Assembly (NCBI RefSeq): GCF_025532145.1
Contig: NZ_ARXS01000006.1
Location: forward strand, 1-64,000
Reading direction: 5' to 3'
DNA length: 64,000 nucleotides
DNA from: Alloalcanivorax balearicus MACL04
GTDB lineage: Bacteria; Pseudomonadota; Gammaproteobacteria; Pseudomonadales; Alcanivoracaceae
In this document: positions 44,649 through 52,655 of the stretch, one piece after another
How the letters are laid out: each line of letters starts with the position of its first letter
Numbering within the stretch: position 1 is the stretch's first letter
Made by a program: the position numbers and the translations under genes
The notes under the pieces: generated by a model
Database searches by the model: none
The model's input: the letters and a program-made list of their open reading frames with translations, nothing else
Told to the model about the DNA's origin: nothing

Positions 44649-46682
44649 ATGAGTCACAACCCGTTGATCGACTACCCGGATCTGCCCCCCTTTTCCGAGA
44701 TCCGTCCCGAGCAGGTAAAACCGGCGGTGGAGCAACTGATCGCGGATGGCCGCCAGCGTATCGAGACGGTGCTGAAAGCCGGTGACGTGGGTTACCAGGC
44801 GCTGGTGGCGGCGCTTGATGAAGAGGACGACCGCCTTGGCAAGGCCTTTGGCCCGGTCGGGCATCTTAACGCGGTGGCCCAGAACGAGGCGCTGCGGGAA
44901 GCTTACAACGCTTGCTTGCCGCTGCTCAGCGAATACGGCACCGAAGTGGGACAGAACAGCGCCTTGTTCGCGGCCTATCAGGCGCTCCACGACAGCGCCG
45001 AATTCGCCACTCTCAATGAAGCCCAGCGTAAGGATATTGATAATACCCTGCGTGATTTCCGCTTGTCCGGCGTCGCCCTCGGGGAGGAAGACAAGCGCCG
45101 TTACATGGAGAACGCCAAACGCCTCTCCGAACTGACCACACAGTATGAAAACCAGCTTTTGGACGCCACCCAGAACTGGAAAAAACACGTTACCGATGAG
45201 CAGGAGCTGGACGGCCTGCCGGAAACCGCGCTGGCTGGCACCGCCGATCGCGCCAGGGCCGAGGGACTGGACGGCTGGCTGTTGACGCTGGATTTCCCGG
45301 TCTATCTGGCGGTCATGAGCCATGCCCGTAATCGTGCCCTGCGCGAGGAAATGTATCGCGCCTTCACCTCTCGGGCCTCTGATCAAGGACCGGACGCCGG
45401 CCGTTTCGACAATGGACCCGTCATGGACGAGATTCTGGCGTTGCGTGATGCCCAGGCCAAACTGCTCGGGTTCGGGAGCTATGCGGAAAAATCGCTGGCC
45501 ACCAAGATGGCCCGTAGCGTCGATGAGGTGATGCACTTCCTTCACGATCTGGCGCTCAAAGCCAAACCGCAGGCGGAGAAGGAATTGCAGGAACTACAGG
45601 ACTTCGCCGCGGAACAGGGCGCCACGGATCTGCAACCCTGGGACATTGGATTCTGGAGCGAGCGTCTACGTGAAGCCCGTTATGATCTTTCCGACGAGGC
45701 ACTTCGTCCCTGGTTCCCGGCGGAAAAAGTCATCGATGGCATGTTCGCCGTGGTCGGCAAGCTGTTCGGTATCCGCTTCCGTCAGCGCGATGACGTGGAC
45801 ACCTGGCATACGGATGTCCGCTTCTTCGAGTTGGTGGACGATGACGGCGGTGTCCGCGCCGCCTTCTATCTGGACATGTACGCGCGCACCGGCAAGCGCG
45901 GCGGCGCCTGGATGGATGACGCCCGTATTCGCCGCCGCCGGCTGGATGGTTCGCTGCAAACCCCGGTCGCCTATCTGACCTGCAATTTCGCGCCGCCGGC
46001 CGGGGGCAAGCCGGGCCTGCTGACCCACGATGAGGTGGTGACGCTGTTCCATGAGTTCGGTCATGGCCTGCACCATATGCTGACCGAGCAGGAAGTGTCC
46101 GGGATTTCCGGCATTAACGGTGTTGCCTGGGACGCGGTGGAGCTGCCCAGCCAGTTCCTGGAAAACTGGTGCTGGACCGAAGAAGGTCTGGCAATGATCT
46201 CGGGTCACTATGAAACCGGCGAACCGCTGCCCAAAGCGATGCTGGACAAGATGCTGGCGGCGAAAAATTTCCAAAGCGCCATGGGCATGATGCGACAGCT
46301 GGAGTTCTCCCTGTTCGACATGCGTTTGCACGCGGAATACACGCCGGAGCTGAGTATTCAGAAGGTTCTGGATGAGGTCCGTGACGAAGTGGCGGTGATC
46401 AAGCCGCCGGCGTTCAATCGTTTCCAGAACGGTTTCTCACACATTTTCGCCGGTGGCTACGCCGCGGGTTATTACAGCTACAAGTGGGCGGAAGTGCTTT
46501 CCAGCGACGCCTACTCGCGGTTCGAGGAAGAAGGCACGTTCAATGAGGACGCCGGCCGCGCTTTCCGTGACAACATCCTTGCCCTGGGTGGCAGCCGGGA
46601 GCCGATGGAACTGTTCAAGGCGTTCCGTGGCCGCGAACCGAGCGTGGAGCCGTTACTGCGGCATAGTGGTATCGACGTCTAG
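44649..46682 (+). CDS. prlC: Oligopeptidase A
   Basis: M3 family zinc metallopeptidase of 677 residues that degrades short peptides, such as cleaved signal peptides, in the cytoplasm. The zinc-binding HEFGHGLHHML near 467 has the HExxH motif and a downstream Glu in the family position. N-terminal start SHNPLIDYPDLPPFSEIRPEQVKPAVEQL is typical. The C-terminal FSHIFAGGYAAGYYSYKWAEVLSSDAYSRFEEEG is conserved. Co-located with yheV and the carbonic anhydrase gene as in many gammaproteobacteria. Confidence 0.96.
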   Translation: MSHNPLIDYPDLPPFSEIRPEQVKPAVEQLIADGRQRIETVLKAGDVGYQALVAALDEEDDRLGKAFGPVGHLNAVAQNEALREAYNACLPLLSEYGTEVGQNSALFAAYQALHDSAEFATLNEAQRKDIDNTLRDFRLSGVALGEEDKRRYMENAKRLSELTTQYENQLLDATQNWKKHVTDEQELDGLPETALAGTADRARAEGLDGWLLTLDFPVYLAVMSHARNRALREEMYRAFTSRASDQGPDAGRFDNGPVMDEILALRDAQAKLLGFGSYAEKSLATKMARSVDEVMHFLHDLALKAKPQAEKELQELQDFAAEQGATDLQPWDIGFWSERLREARYDLSDEALRPWFPAEKVIDGMFAVVGKLFGIRFRQRDDVDTWHTDVRFFELVDDDGGVRAAFYLDMYARTGKRGGAWMDDARIRRRRLDGSLQTPVAYLTCNFAPPAGGKPGLLTHDEVVTLFHEFGHGLHHMLTEQEVSGISGINGVAWDAVELPSQFLENWCWTEEGLAMISGHYETGEPLPKAMLDKMLAAKNFQSAMGMMRQLEFSLFDMRLHAEYTPELSIQKVLDEVRDEVAVIKPPAFNRFQNGFSHIFAGGYAAGYYSYKWAEVLSSDAYSRFEEEGTFNEDAGRAFRDNILALGGSREPMELFKAFRGREPSVEPLLRHSGIDV

Positions 46683-46698
46683 TCAGGGAGAAGTGGGT

Positions 46699-46762
46699 AT
46701 TCGCTTGCAGGCAAGCTCCCACAGCAGCTTCGTAGCTCTGTGGGAGCTTGCCTGCAAGCGAA
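46699..46762. repeat. REP-like palindrome pair
   Basis: ATTCGCTTGCAGGCAAGCTC.. (46699-46724) pairs with CTGTGGGAGCTTGCCTGCAA.. (46738-46762). It occupies the gap between prlC and yheV. Confidence 0.85.
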
Positions 46763-46811
46763 GGATACTGCCCATTTCGCATGACCTGGAAATTGTCCAA
46801 CGAGTCAGATT

Positions 46812-47006
46812 ATGAAACGTCAATTTATCGCCGGTGCCACCTGTCCGGAATGCGGAAAGATGGACAAGATCCAACGTGTTATCGATGGCGATAAGCAATG
46901 GATGGAATGCGTCGCCTGCGGTCTGGTGCGTGATCTGGACGCGGAACCACAGGCGACGGATGCGAATGTGCAGAAGGTGGATTTACGTCCACCCGGGAAG
47001 CATTAG
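46812..47006 (+). CDS. yheV: YheV family putative zinc ribbon protein
   Basis: 64 residues. Two CxxC pairs, Cys11/Cys14 (TCPEC) and Cys33/Cys36 (ECVAC), are the zinc ribbon. Function unknown; the gene follows prlC in many gammaproteobacteria (DUF2387). Its stop codon overlaps the convergent TonB receptor gene by 4 bp. Confidence 0.9.
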   Translation: MKRQFIAGATCPECGKMDKIQRVIDGDKQWMECVACGLVRDLDAEPQATDANVQKVDLRPPGKH

Positions 47007-49126
47007 AAGTTCAGACGATAGCCCACTGTCAAGGTGCGCCCTCTGCCGGTGAAATAACGGTCGTTATTGGCCAGGGCGCTTTGTGAGTAATAGGTGACGT
47101 ACTGCTTGTTCAGGAGATTGGAAAGCGCCACGCTGAGTTGCCCTTTGGGTAACCGGTAGCCAATGGCGGCGTCCACCAGCAGATAGCCGTCGAAGTCCAG
47201 GTCATCGCCCTTGGGGCTTTTATCGAGGTTTTTATCGAAAGCATAGTTGGCTTGCACGAATGAGGTCAGCCTGGAAGACCAGCGCGCTGACCAGCTGGTG
47301 ATCAGGCGATCCGGTGCCACATTCAGGCCATTAAGTCGTGCATCCAGAGTGCCATCGTCGTTGCTGTCATAGCGTCCACGCATGTGGGAGTAGGCCAGTT
47401 TGCCGCTGTGATTCGGTGTGAACTGGTAGCCCAGAGTTCCTTCGATGCCATCGATCTTTGTTTTCTCCCGCCGCATTACAAAGGCATCGTTTTCACGCTC
47501 GATACGGCTGCCGTAGTCCGAAGACGAGACGTAGTAGCTCACCTCGGCGCTGAAGGGACCGTCCTGATAGCGAACGCCGCCTTCGACGTTGTCGGTGACG
47601 ATGGGGCGCAGGTCCTTGAAGTCTTCCACTGATTGACCCGATTGATTAATGCCTCGCAGCACACGGCCCACATCAGGGAGCGCGAAACCTTCCGAGTAGT
47701 TGGCGAACAGGTTCCAGTTGTCTTGTGGCGCCCAGACCAGGCCCACGTTGTACAGGGTATCGTTGAAGCTGGGATCGCCACCTTCCACATAAACGCCGCC
47801 ATTGTTCCACACTGTATTGTAACCGTCGATTTTCAGCTCGGCGTATTCGTAACGGGCGCCGGCGGAAAGTGTCAGGGAGTCGATGGGTTTGAGCTGGATC
47901 TGAATGAACGGCGAAAGGTCGGTGTATTCCACTTCCGGCACGTAGGTGCGGTCGGTCAGCCACAGGAACTGCTCGGTGTTATCAAACAGTGTGTCGAAGC
48001 CGCCGGTGAGTTTGAGCCGGCCATTCCAGAGGCCGTCCTTGGTCAGGGAAACCTTGGTGCCATACTTGGTGGTTTCCGCCATGGTCTGATCGTAGAGCCT
48101 GCCAGGCGCCGGGACGATGGCCGGGTCCTGGAAAGAATTGGAATCAGTAGCGCCAAACAGAGACTCGTAATCCTGATAGAACGCCAAAGCGTTGAGCTGC
48201 ATACCCGCCAGATTGTAGTGATCGTAGCTCAGGCCGGTGGTCCAGACTTCGTTGTAAGGTGCGTCGCCTTCAGGGGTGCCTGGAGTGGAGGTAGTGGGCA
48301 CACCTTCGTCCCGCTTGCCACTAACACTGACGTACTCGTTCAGTCCCTTGATCCGATACCGGTTCACGCTCAACTGCAAACGCTGATTGTCATCCAGCCA
48401 GTAGGCCAGTTTCCCCATGGCGTCATAACTACGCGAATTCATCAGATCGCCCTGGGTGTTATCCACGCCAATTAGATGGTTATCACCATCCAGGAACATG
48501 CCCTGTTCCTCGTAACCGAGGGCGAAGAGATAGTCGACTTTGCCGGCGTTGCCGCTTACCCCGTAATGGGTTTTGTAGCTCAGGGTTTCGGACTTCAATT
48601 CAGAGGTGGGTGTGGTTATCTGGACGTCGATGTTTTGATTCAGGGAGCCTGGTTCGGGTCTTTTGGTGATCAGGTTGATGACACCTCCAGTGGCGCCCAG
48701 ACCGTTGGTGGCGTTGGCGCCCTGGATCACCTCGATACGTTCCACCATGGCGAAGTCGATGGTGTGCATTTCCCGTCCGGTGGGACGCAGCGGGTTGGAC
48801 TGGGGAATGCCGTCGATCATCACCAGTGGCGTCCGGCCACGCAGGGTCTCGCCGCTGCCGCTCATTTTCTGACGGCTGGGAGAAAAGGAGGGCAACAGAT
48901 TACTCAGGATCTGAGAGGAGTCCGAGGTGATCTGACGCTGCTCTTCGATTTCCTCTTTCTTGATGACCCGGATCACCTCCGGAGTGTCATGTTCAGTGGC
49001 ACCGGTCCGGGACGCACTGACGACGACCGGTTCGAGAACATGATCCTGGGTTTGTTCGGCGCCATACGCCGGGCATACCAATGCCACCCCGATGGCCGAT
49101 GCCGGCCAGAGCAGTCGATGATGCAT
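47003..49126 (-). CDS. TonB-dependent receptor, probably iron or siderophore
   Basis: Outer-membrane gated channel of 707 residues. Signal peptide MHHRLLWPASAIGVALVCPA; TonB box region EPVVVSASRTG; plug domain at about 45-160 (TPEVIRVIKKEEIEEQ.., LRGRTPLVMIDGIPQSNPLRP, VERIEVIQGANATNGLGATGGVINLITK); then a 22-strand barrel ending YFTGRGRTLTVGYRLNF, an aromatic C-terminus for assembly. A Fur box lies 81 nt upstream of the start, so iron starvation should induce it. Ligand is not known. Start ATG 49126 is chosen; the longer frame from 49234 lies in the promoter. Confidence 0.92.
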   Translation of the reverse strand: MHHRLLWPASAIGVALVCPAYGAEQTQDHVLEPVVVSASRTGATEHDTPEVIRVIKKEEIEEQRQITSDSSQILSNLLPSFSPSRQKMSGSGETLRGRTPLVMIDGIPQSNPLRPTGREMHTIDFAMVERIEVIQGANATNGLGATGGVINLITKRPEPGSLNQNIDVQITTPTSELKSETLSYKTHYGVSGNAGKVDYLFALGYEEQGMFLDGDNHLIGVDNTQGDLMNSRSYDAMGKLAYWLDDNQRLQLSVNRYRIKGLNEYVSVSGKRDEGVPTTSTPGTPEGDAPYNEVWTTGLSYDHYNLAGMQLNALAFYQDYESLFGATDSNSFQDPAIVPAPGRLYDQTMAETTKYGTKVSLTKDGLWNGRLKLTGGFDTLFDNTEQFLWLTDRTYVPEVEYTDLSPFIQIQLKPIDSLTLSAGARYEYAELKIDGYNTVWNNGGVYVEGGDPSFNDTLYNVGLVWAPQDNWNLFANYSEGFALPDVGRVLRGINQSGQSVEDFKDLRPIVTDNVEGGVRYQDGPFSAEVSYYVSSSDYGSRIERENDAFVMRREKTKIDGIEGTLGYQFTPNHSGKLAYSHMRGRYDSNDDGTLDARLNGLNVAPDRLITSWSARWSSRLTSFVQANYAFDKNLDKSPKGDDLDFDGYLLVDAAIGYRLPKGQLSVALSNLLNKQYVTYYSQSALANNDRYFTGRGRTLTVGYRLNF

Positions 49127-49407
49127 GGGGGATTCTCCCTTACCTCGAAAAACGGAATGCAGATGACGCGTTCTCTGGAAAGGCCAGAAAAGGTCTAATT
49201 GCAAATGAAAACGATTATCATACCATGTAAGCAATGTAAGTCAATGAAGGCCGCCGGCATGGCGGAAGAACGGGCTGGCTTTGGTGAAGAAATACCACGC
49301 GTTCGTAAAAGAATGACACTAAAGCGTTATTCGACAGGGATAACGCTGGCCATGGTGAGCCGTCCTTATGTATATAAACGCAATCCCCTCATACAAAGGA
49401 CTGCACG
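49127..49407. other. Divergent regulatory region, TonB receptor and aqpZ
   Basis: 281 nt. It contains the Fur box and should hold the aqpZ promoter. No gene is seen. Confidence 0.6.
49207..49225 (-). promoter_or_regulatory. Predicted Fur box
   Basis: TATGATAATCGTTTTCATT on the minus strand matches about 13 of 19 positions of the Fur consensus, with a perfect central TGATAATC. It is placed where Fur would block the receptor promoter. Confidence 0.7.
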
Positions 49408-50097
49408 ATGAACAAATATATAGCGGAATGTTTTGGGACTTTCTGGCTCGTTCTCGGTGGCTGTGGCAGCGCGGTACTGGCCGCCACCTTCCCGGAAACC
49501 GGAATCGGTTTCGCCGGTGTCGCGCTGGCCTTTGGCCTGACCGTGCTCACCATGGCCTATGCCATCGGTCATATCTCCGGCTGCCATCTGAATCCCGCGG
49601 TATCGGTTGGGCTGTGGGTGGGTGGGCGTTTCCCTGGCGGGCAAGTGATTCCCTATGTTCTGGCTCAGGTGATCGGCGCGGTGATCGCCGGGGGCGTGCT
49701 TTACCTGATCGCCACCGGCAAGACGGGCTTCGACGTGAGTGCTGGTTTCGCCTCCAACGGCTACGGAGAACACTCCCCCGGCGGTTACTCCCTGATGGCG
49801 GCGGCGTTGACTGAAATCGTGATGACGGCGATGTTTCTGATCATCATCATGGGTTCGACCCATGGCCGCGCCCCGCAAGGCTTTGCCCCCATCGCCATCG
49901 GCTTGGGATTGACCCTGATCCACCTGATCAGCATCCCTGTCACCAACACCTCGGTGAATCCGGCACGCAGTACCGGCGTGGCGTTATATGTCGGAGACTG
50001 GGCCACCGCGCAATTGTGGCTGTTCTGGTTGGCACCGATTATCGGCGGGGCTGTAGGCGCACTGATTTATCGCGTTCTTATCGACGACAAGGCCTGA
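49408..50097 (+). CDS. aqpZ: Aquaporin Z
   Basis: 229-residue water channel. Six transmembrane helices and both NPA loops are clear: [12 protein letters not shown] near 65 and [15 protein letters not shown] near 185; the length and the [13 protein letters not shown] start fit AqpZ. ATG 49408 follows AAAGGA. It stands alone between the iron receptor and the four-helix protein cluster. Confidence 0.96.
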   Translation: MNKYIAECFGTFWLVLGGCGSAVLAATFPETGIGFAGVALAFGLTVLTMAYAIGHISGCHLNPAVSVGLWVGGRFPGGQVIPYVLAQVIGAVIAGGVLYLIATGKTGFDVSAGFASNGYGEHSPGGYSLMAAALTEIVMTAMFLIIIMGSTHGRAPQGFAPIAIGLGLTLIHLISIPVTNTSVNPARSTGVALYVGDWATAQLWLFWLAPIIGGAVGALIYRVLIDDKA

Positions 50098-50191
50098 CGT
50101 CACGACCAAACGACCAGCTTCCCACAGAGGGCTCCGCAACGTCGCCGTGGGAAGCGACCGCAGTGACCTTGTCGCTCCCGGCAACGGCCGC

Positions 50192-50776
50192 TCAGACCAT
50201 ATTGGTGACCACATTAACGGTAATGGCGGCGGTGACCAGCGTCACACCGAACAGGGCCACGGAGACAATACCCAATACCATGCCAAGCATGACAGTACCG
50301 CGGTTGTCTTGATCCGCGCCGGCGCCGCGCATGATACGCAGATCCCGGGCCCCAACCATCCAGGCGACGATACCCAGCGGTTGGAACAACAGCAGGGAGA
50401 GGGCGCCGATCAGCACCAGCTCCCTGGCTTGTCTTTCACTAGCGTGCCCCACATCGGGCGCTCCGTCGCCGCGCCCGACGAACGCCGCACAGATCAACAA
50501 GGCGTAACCGCCCATGGTCAGGCTCTGACTTATGGCGCCGTCGATGAGTATGAACAATTCCAGGTTGGGATCACGAGAGCCGATCAGACCGGCGCCCAGA
50601 GCCAGATCCACCGACAGGGAATAAAGAGCATTCAGCCAGAGCAACAAGGCGGCCGCGATCATCAACAAGGCGGGTTTGCGAAAACGGCGGAAATACAGCC
50701 CACTGGCAATCAACGCCATCACGGCTGGCAGGAAGGTTGGTCCCGCACTTAGCAGAGTATGAAAGAAACTCAGCAT
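50192..50776 (-). CDS. Four-helix membrane protein, paralog 1 of 3
   Basis: 194 residues with hydrophobic helices at about 10-30, 35-55, 80-105, 125-145 and 170-192. The C-terminal half reads LSLLLFQPLGIVAWMVGARDLRIMRGAGAD..GTVMLGMVLGIVSVALFGVTL, which resembles DUF4190-type domains (a small membrane protein of unknown function). The next two upstream genes keep the same layout. Its start ATG overlaps the preceding stop by 1 nt, so the genes are coupled. I do not recognise a function. Confidence 0.75.
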   Translation of the reverse strand: MLSFFHTLLSAGPTFLPAVMALIASGLYFRRFRKPALLMIAAALLLWLNALYSLSVDLALGAGLIGSRDPNLELFILIDGAISQSLTMGGYALLICAAFVGRGDGAPDVGHASERQARELVLIGALSLLLFQPLGIVAWMVGARDLRIMRGAGADQDNRGTVMLGMVLGIVSVALFGVTLVTAAITVNVVTNMV

Positions 50777-51405
50777 TAGTAAATTCCACTCCGAAATAGA
50801 GCTATGCTGCCATCGTAAACTCCCCGAGCAATCCAGATTGAGGCAATCAATGCAATAAGGAACCAGGCCAGAGCAATGGCGCTGACAATGACGCCAATGA
50901 TCATGCCGCGCCGGCCTGCGGAATCCAAATCGCCCCTGCGGATGGCTCTTAAATCCTGTACGCCCATGACCAGAGTAGTGATCGCGAAAGAAGGGAACAG
51001 GAGTAAGAATACCCAACTCAGTACCAAGGTGGTCACGCCCCGATGCCGGCTGATGTTGGCACCCTGGGATTGATCCGCTGCAAGCAAGGTAGGTGGCTTC
51101 CGGTCAACAAATACGGCAGCTACGAGCAGTAGCATTATTGAGCCTTCCAGTAGAATAAATACAGGTAGGGATATGGAGTGCAACGCCTCCAGTGCATCGT
51201 GATTGACTTCCTGTATGAACGTTGTGCTTACGATACCGCGCAAGATCATACTGACCAACAAGGTGGTCCACGCCAAGGCACAGCTGAGAGTGGTTAATAG
51301 AGCAGCTGTTCTTGATCGATGAAAGAAGCGAACGGCCAGTATCAGACCGATCGTTGCTGGAATCAGGTTAATCATGTTGCTACGCAGAACATCAATCCAT
51401 GACAT
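50776..51405 (-). CDS. Four-helix membrane protein, paralog 2 of 3
   Basis: 209 residues, same plan as its neighbours: N-terminal helices, a polar loop with DRKPPTLLAADQ, then VLSWVFLLLFPSFAITTLVMGVQDLRAIRRGDLDSAGRRGMIIGVIVSAIALAWFL. The ranked block VGVQDLRAIRRG..GRRGMIIGVI is shared with both other copies. The gene is visibly less GC-rich than the rest. ATG 51405 is preferred to GTG 51432. A GC hairpin (51512-51530) lies between this gene and copy 3. Confidence 0.72.
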   Translation of the reverse strand: MSWIDVLRSNMINLIPATIGLILAVRFFHRSRTAALLTTLSCALAWTTLLVSMILRGIVSTTFIQEVNHDALEALHSISLPVFILLEGSIMLLLVAAVFVDRKPPTLLAADQSQGANISRHRGVTTLVLSWVFLLLFPSFAITTLVMGVQDLRAIRRGDLDSAGRRGMIIGVIVSAIALAWFLIALIASIWIARGVYDGSIALFRSGIY

Positions 51406-51539
51406 GACATAATTCCGATAAAGGAAAATCACACGTTGAGCTATGGTGCGTGATAGGAAAATGCCTTTTGGTGGGAATTGCGAAGTACTCGTGACGACTA
51501 CCTGTTCGCCGGGGCGTCATCGTGACGCCCTTCGGGTAC

Positions 51540-52193
51540 TTAGTATGCCCAGTTACTGTTGGCCAGAGCGGTGATGAAGAAGCCTATTGCGATCAAACTG
51601 AGCACGAACAAGACGATGGCGATGATGCCCAGGATCATGCCGGCCAGGGTGGTGCCGCGGCCCTCCGGATCCATACGGCCTTCACGCATGGCGCGCAGAT
51701 CTTGCACGCCGATTACCCAGGGCGCGATGCCAAGAGGCTGGAATACCAACAAGGAAATCAGACCGAGCGTCAGCACAAGAGCGCCGCGATGATTCGGCGC
51801 CTGGGACAGTTGGGGCGGGACGTGGGAAAGGCCTGCTCCAGAGTTTTGATCGGCATTGCCGTCAGAGAGCGACTGCTCCTTCCCGCGACCGACGAAAGCG
51901 GCGGATATCAACAAAATGGTCGCGGACAACGTGAGGATGGCATACACGCCACCATTGATGGCGCCGAACACCTCCCAGGACAGGGCATCGCCTACCAGAG
52001 GTATGATGAAGATCTGGGAAACAACGTTGTATCCCCCTTCCAGGAACAGCAAGACACTGGCGATGATGACCAGAACCGCCGCTTTGCGCGCCCGCTGCAT
52101 GTTGATGGCGCCGAGAACGACACCGATGATAGCGGGTATAAGCAGGGGCAGCGCATACATAAGCGCGACCAGCGCCTGGGCTGGATCGGACAT
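51540..52193 (-). CDS. Four-helix membrane protein, paralog 3 of 3
   Basis: 217 residues. Helices near 5-30, 35-55, 70-100, 140-160 and 190-215. Shared block: LTLGLISLLVFQPLGIAPWVIGVQDLRAMREGRMDPEGRGTTLAGMILGIIAIVLF. ATG 52193 follows AAGGAGC, a strong ribosome site. It is the first gene of the set, so a promoter should lie in the 462-nt gap upstream. Duplication within the set is clear; role unknown. Confidence 0.75.
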   Translation of the reverse strand: MSDPAQALVALMYALPLLIPAIIGVVLGAINMQRARKAAVLVIIASVLLFLEGGYNVVSQIFIIPLVGDALSWEVFGAINGGVYAILTLSATILLISAAFVGRGKEQSLSDGNADQNSGAGLSHVPPQLSQAPNHRGALVLTLGLISLLVFQPLGIAPWVIGVQDLRAMREGRMDPEGRGTTLAGMILGIIAIVLFVLSLIAIGFFITALANSNWAY

Positions 52194-52655
52194 GGGAGCT
52201 CCTTCTCGTTGAAGCGGACAATGAGCGTGATGATCGCATAGGAGTGTGGATGGGCGCCAATGTCGTCGCTGTGGACGCTGCTTGACTTGCGCCCGATAGC
52301 ATTTGCTATTCACACGCCAACAATGTTGATTTGAAGGGACAATATCACCAAAACGCCGGCCGCTAACGAATCACGGTTCGTGGACCGCTGTTGTCCCATC
52401 GTTTCGAGAGATCCTGGCTCCCTGGTTTGTGAATGACTGGCAGTGCCCTGTCAACAGGTCTCGGAGCCATGAATTCAGAGGTTGCTACAAGGCCGCTGTA
52501 GGAGCTTGTCCGGGCGGCGGACCGCTGCAAGCGAATTCTTTAGGAGCGGGGCGCAGGGCAAGCGCCTACAGCGACTTCGAGAGATCATCGTGTAGGCGTG
52601 CCAGCAGGTCGTCCCAAAACTGTGGGACAGCCGTGGCCCACGGATCGTGATCTCC
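52194..52655. other. 462-nt gap with a degenerate REP-like repeat
   Basis: It separates the four-helix gene promoter from the end of the autotransporter gene. A worn REP-like pair lies at 52492-52574 and a short hairpin GTCCCA/TGGGAC at 52611-52628. No gene is seen. Confidence 0.65.
52492..52574. repeat. Degenerate REP-like palindrome
   Basis: GCCGCTGTAGGAGCTTG at the left and AGCGCCTACAGCG at the right keep only the ends of the repeat seen at 6608-6687. Confidence 0.55.

Noticed and set aside
44067-45545. A 492-residue reading of the gamma carbonic anhydrase
   Set aside because: The extra part is antisense to prlC and has no family match; ATG 44603 gives the normal protein.
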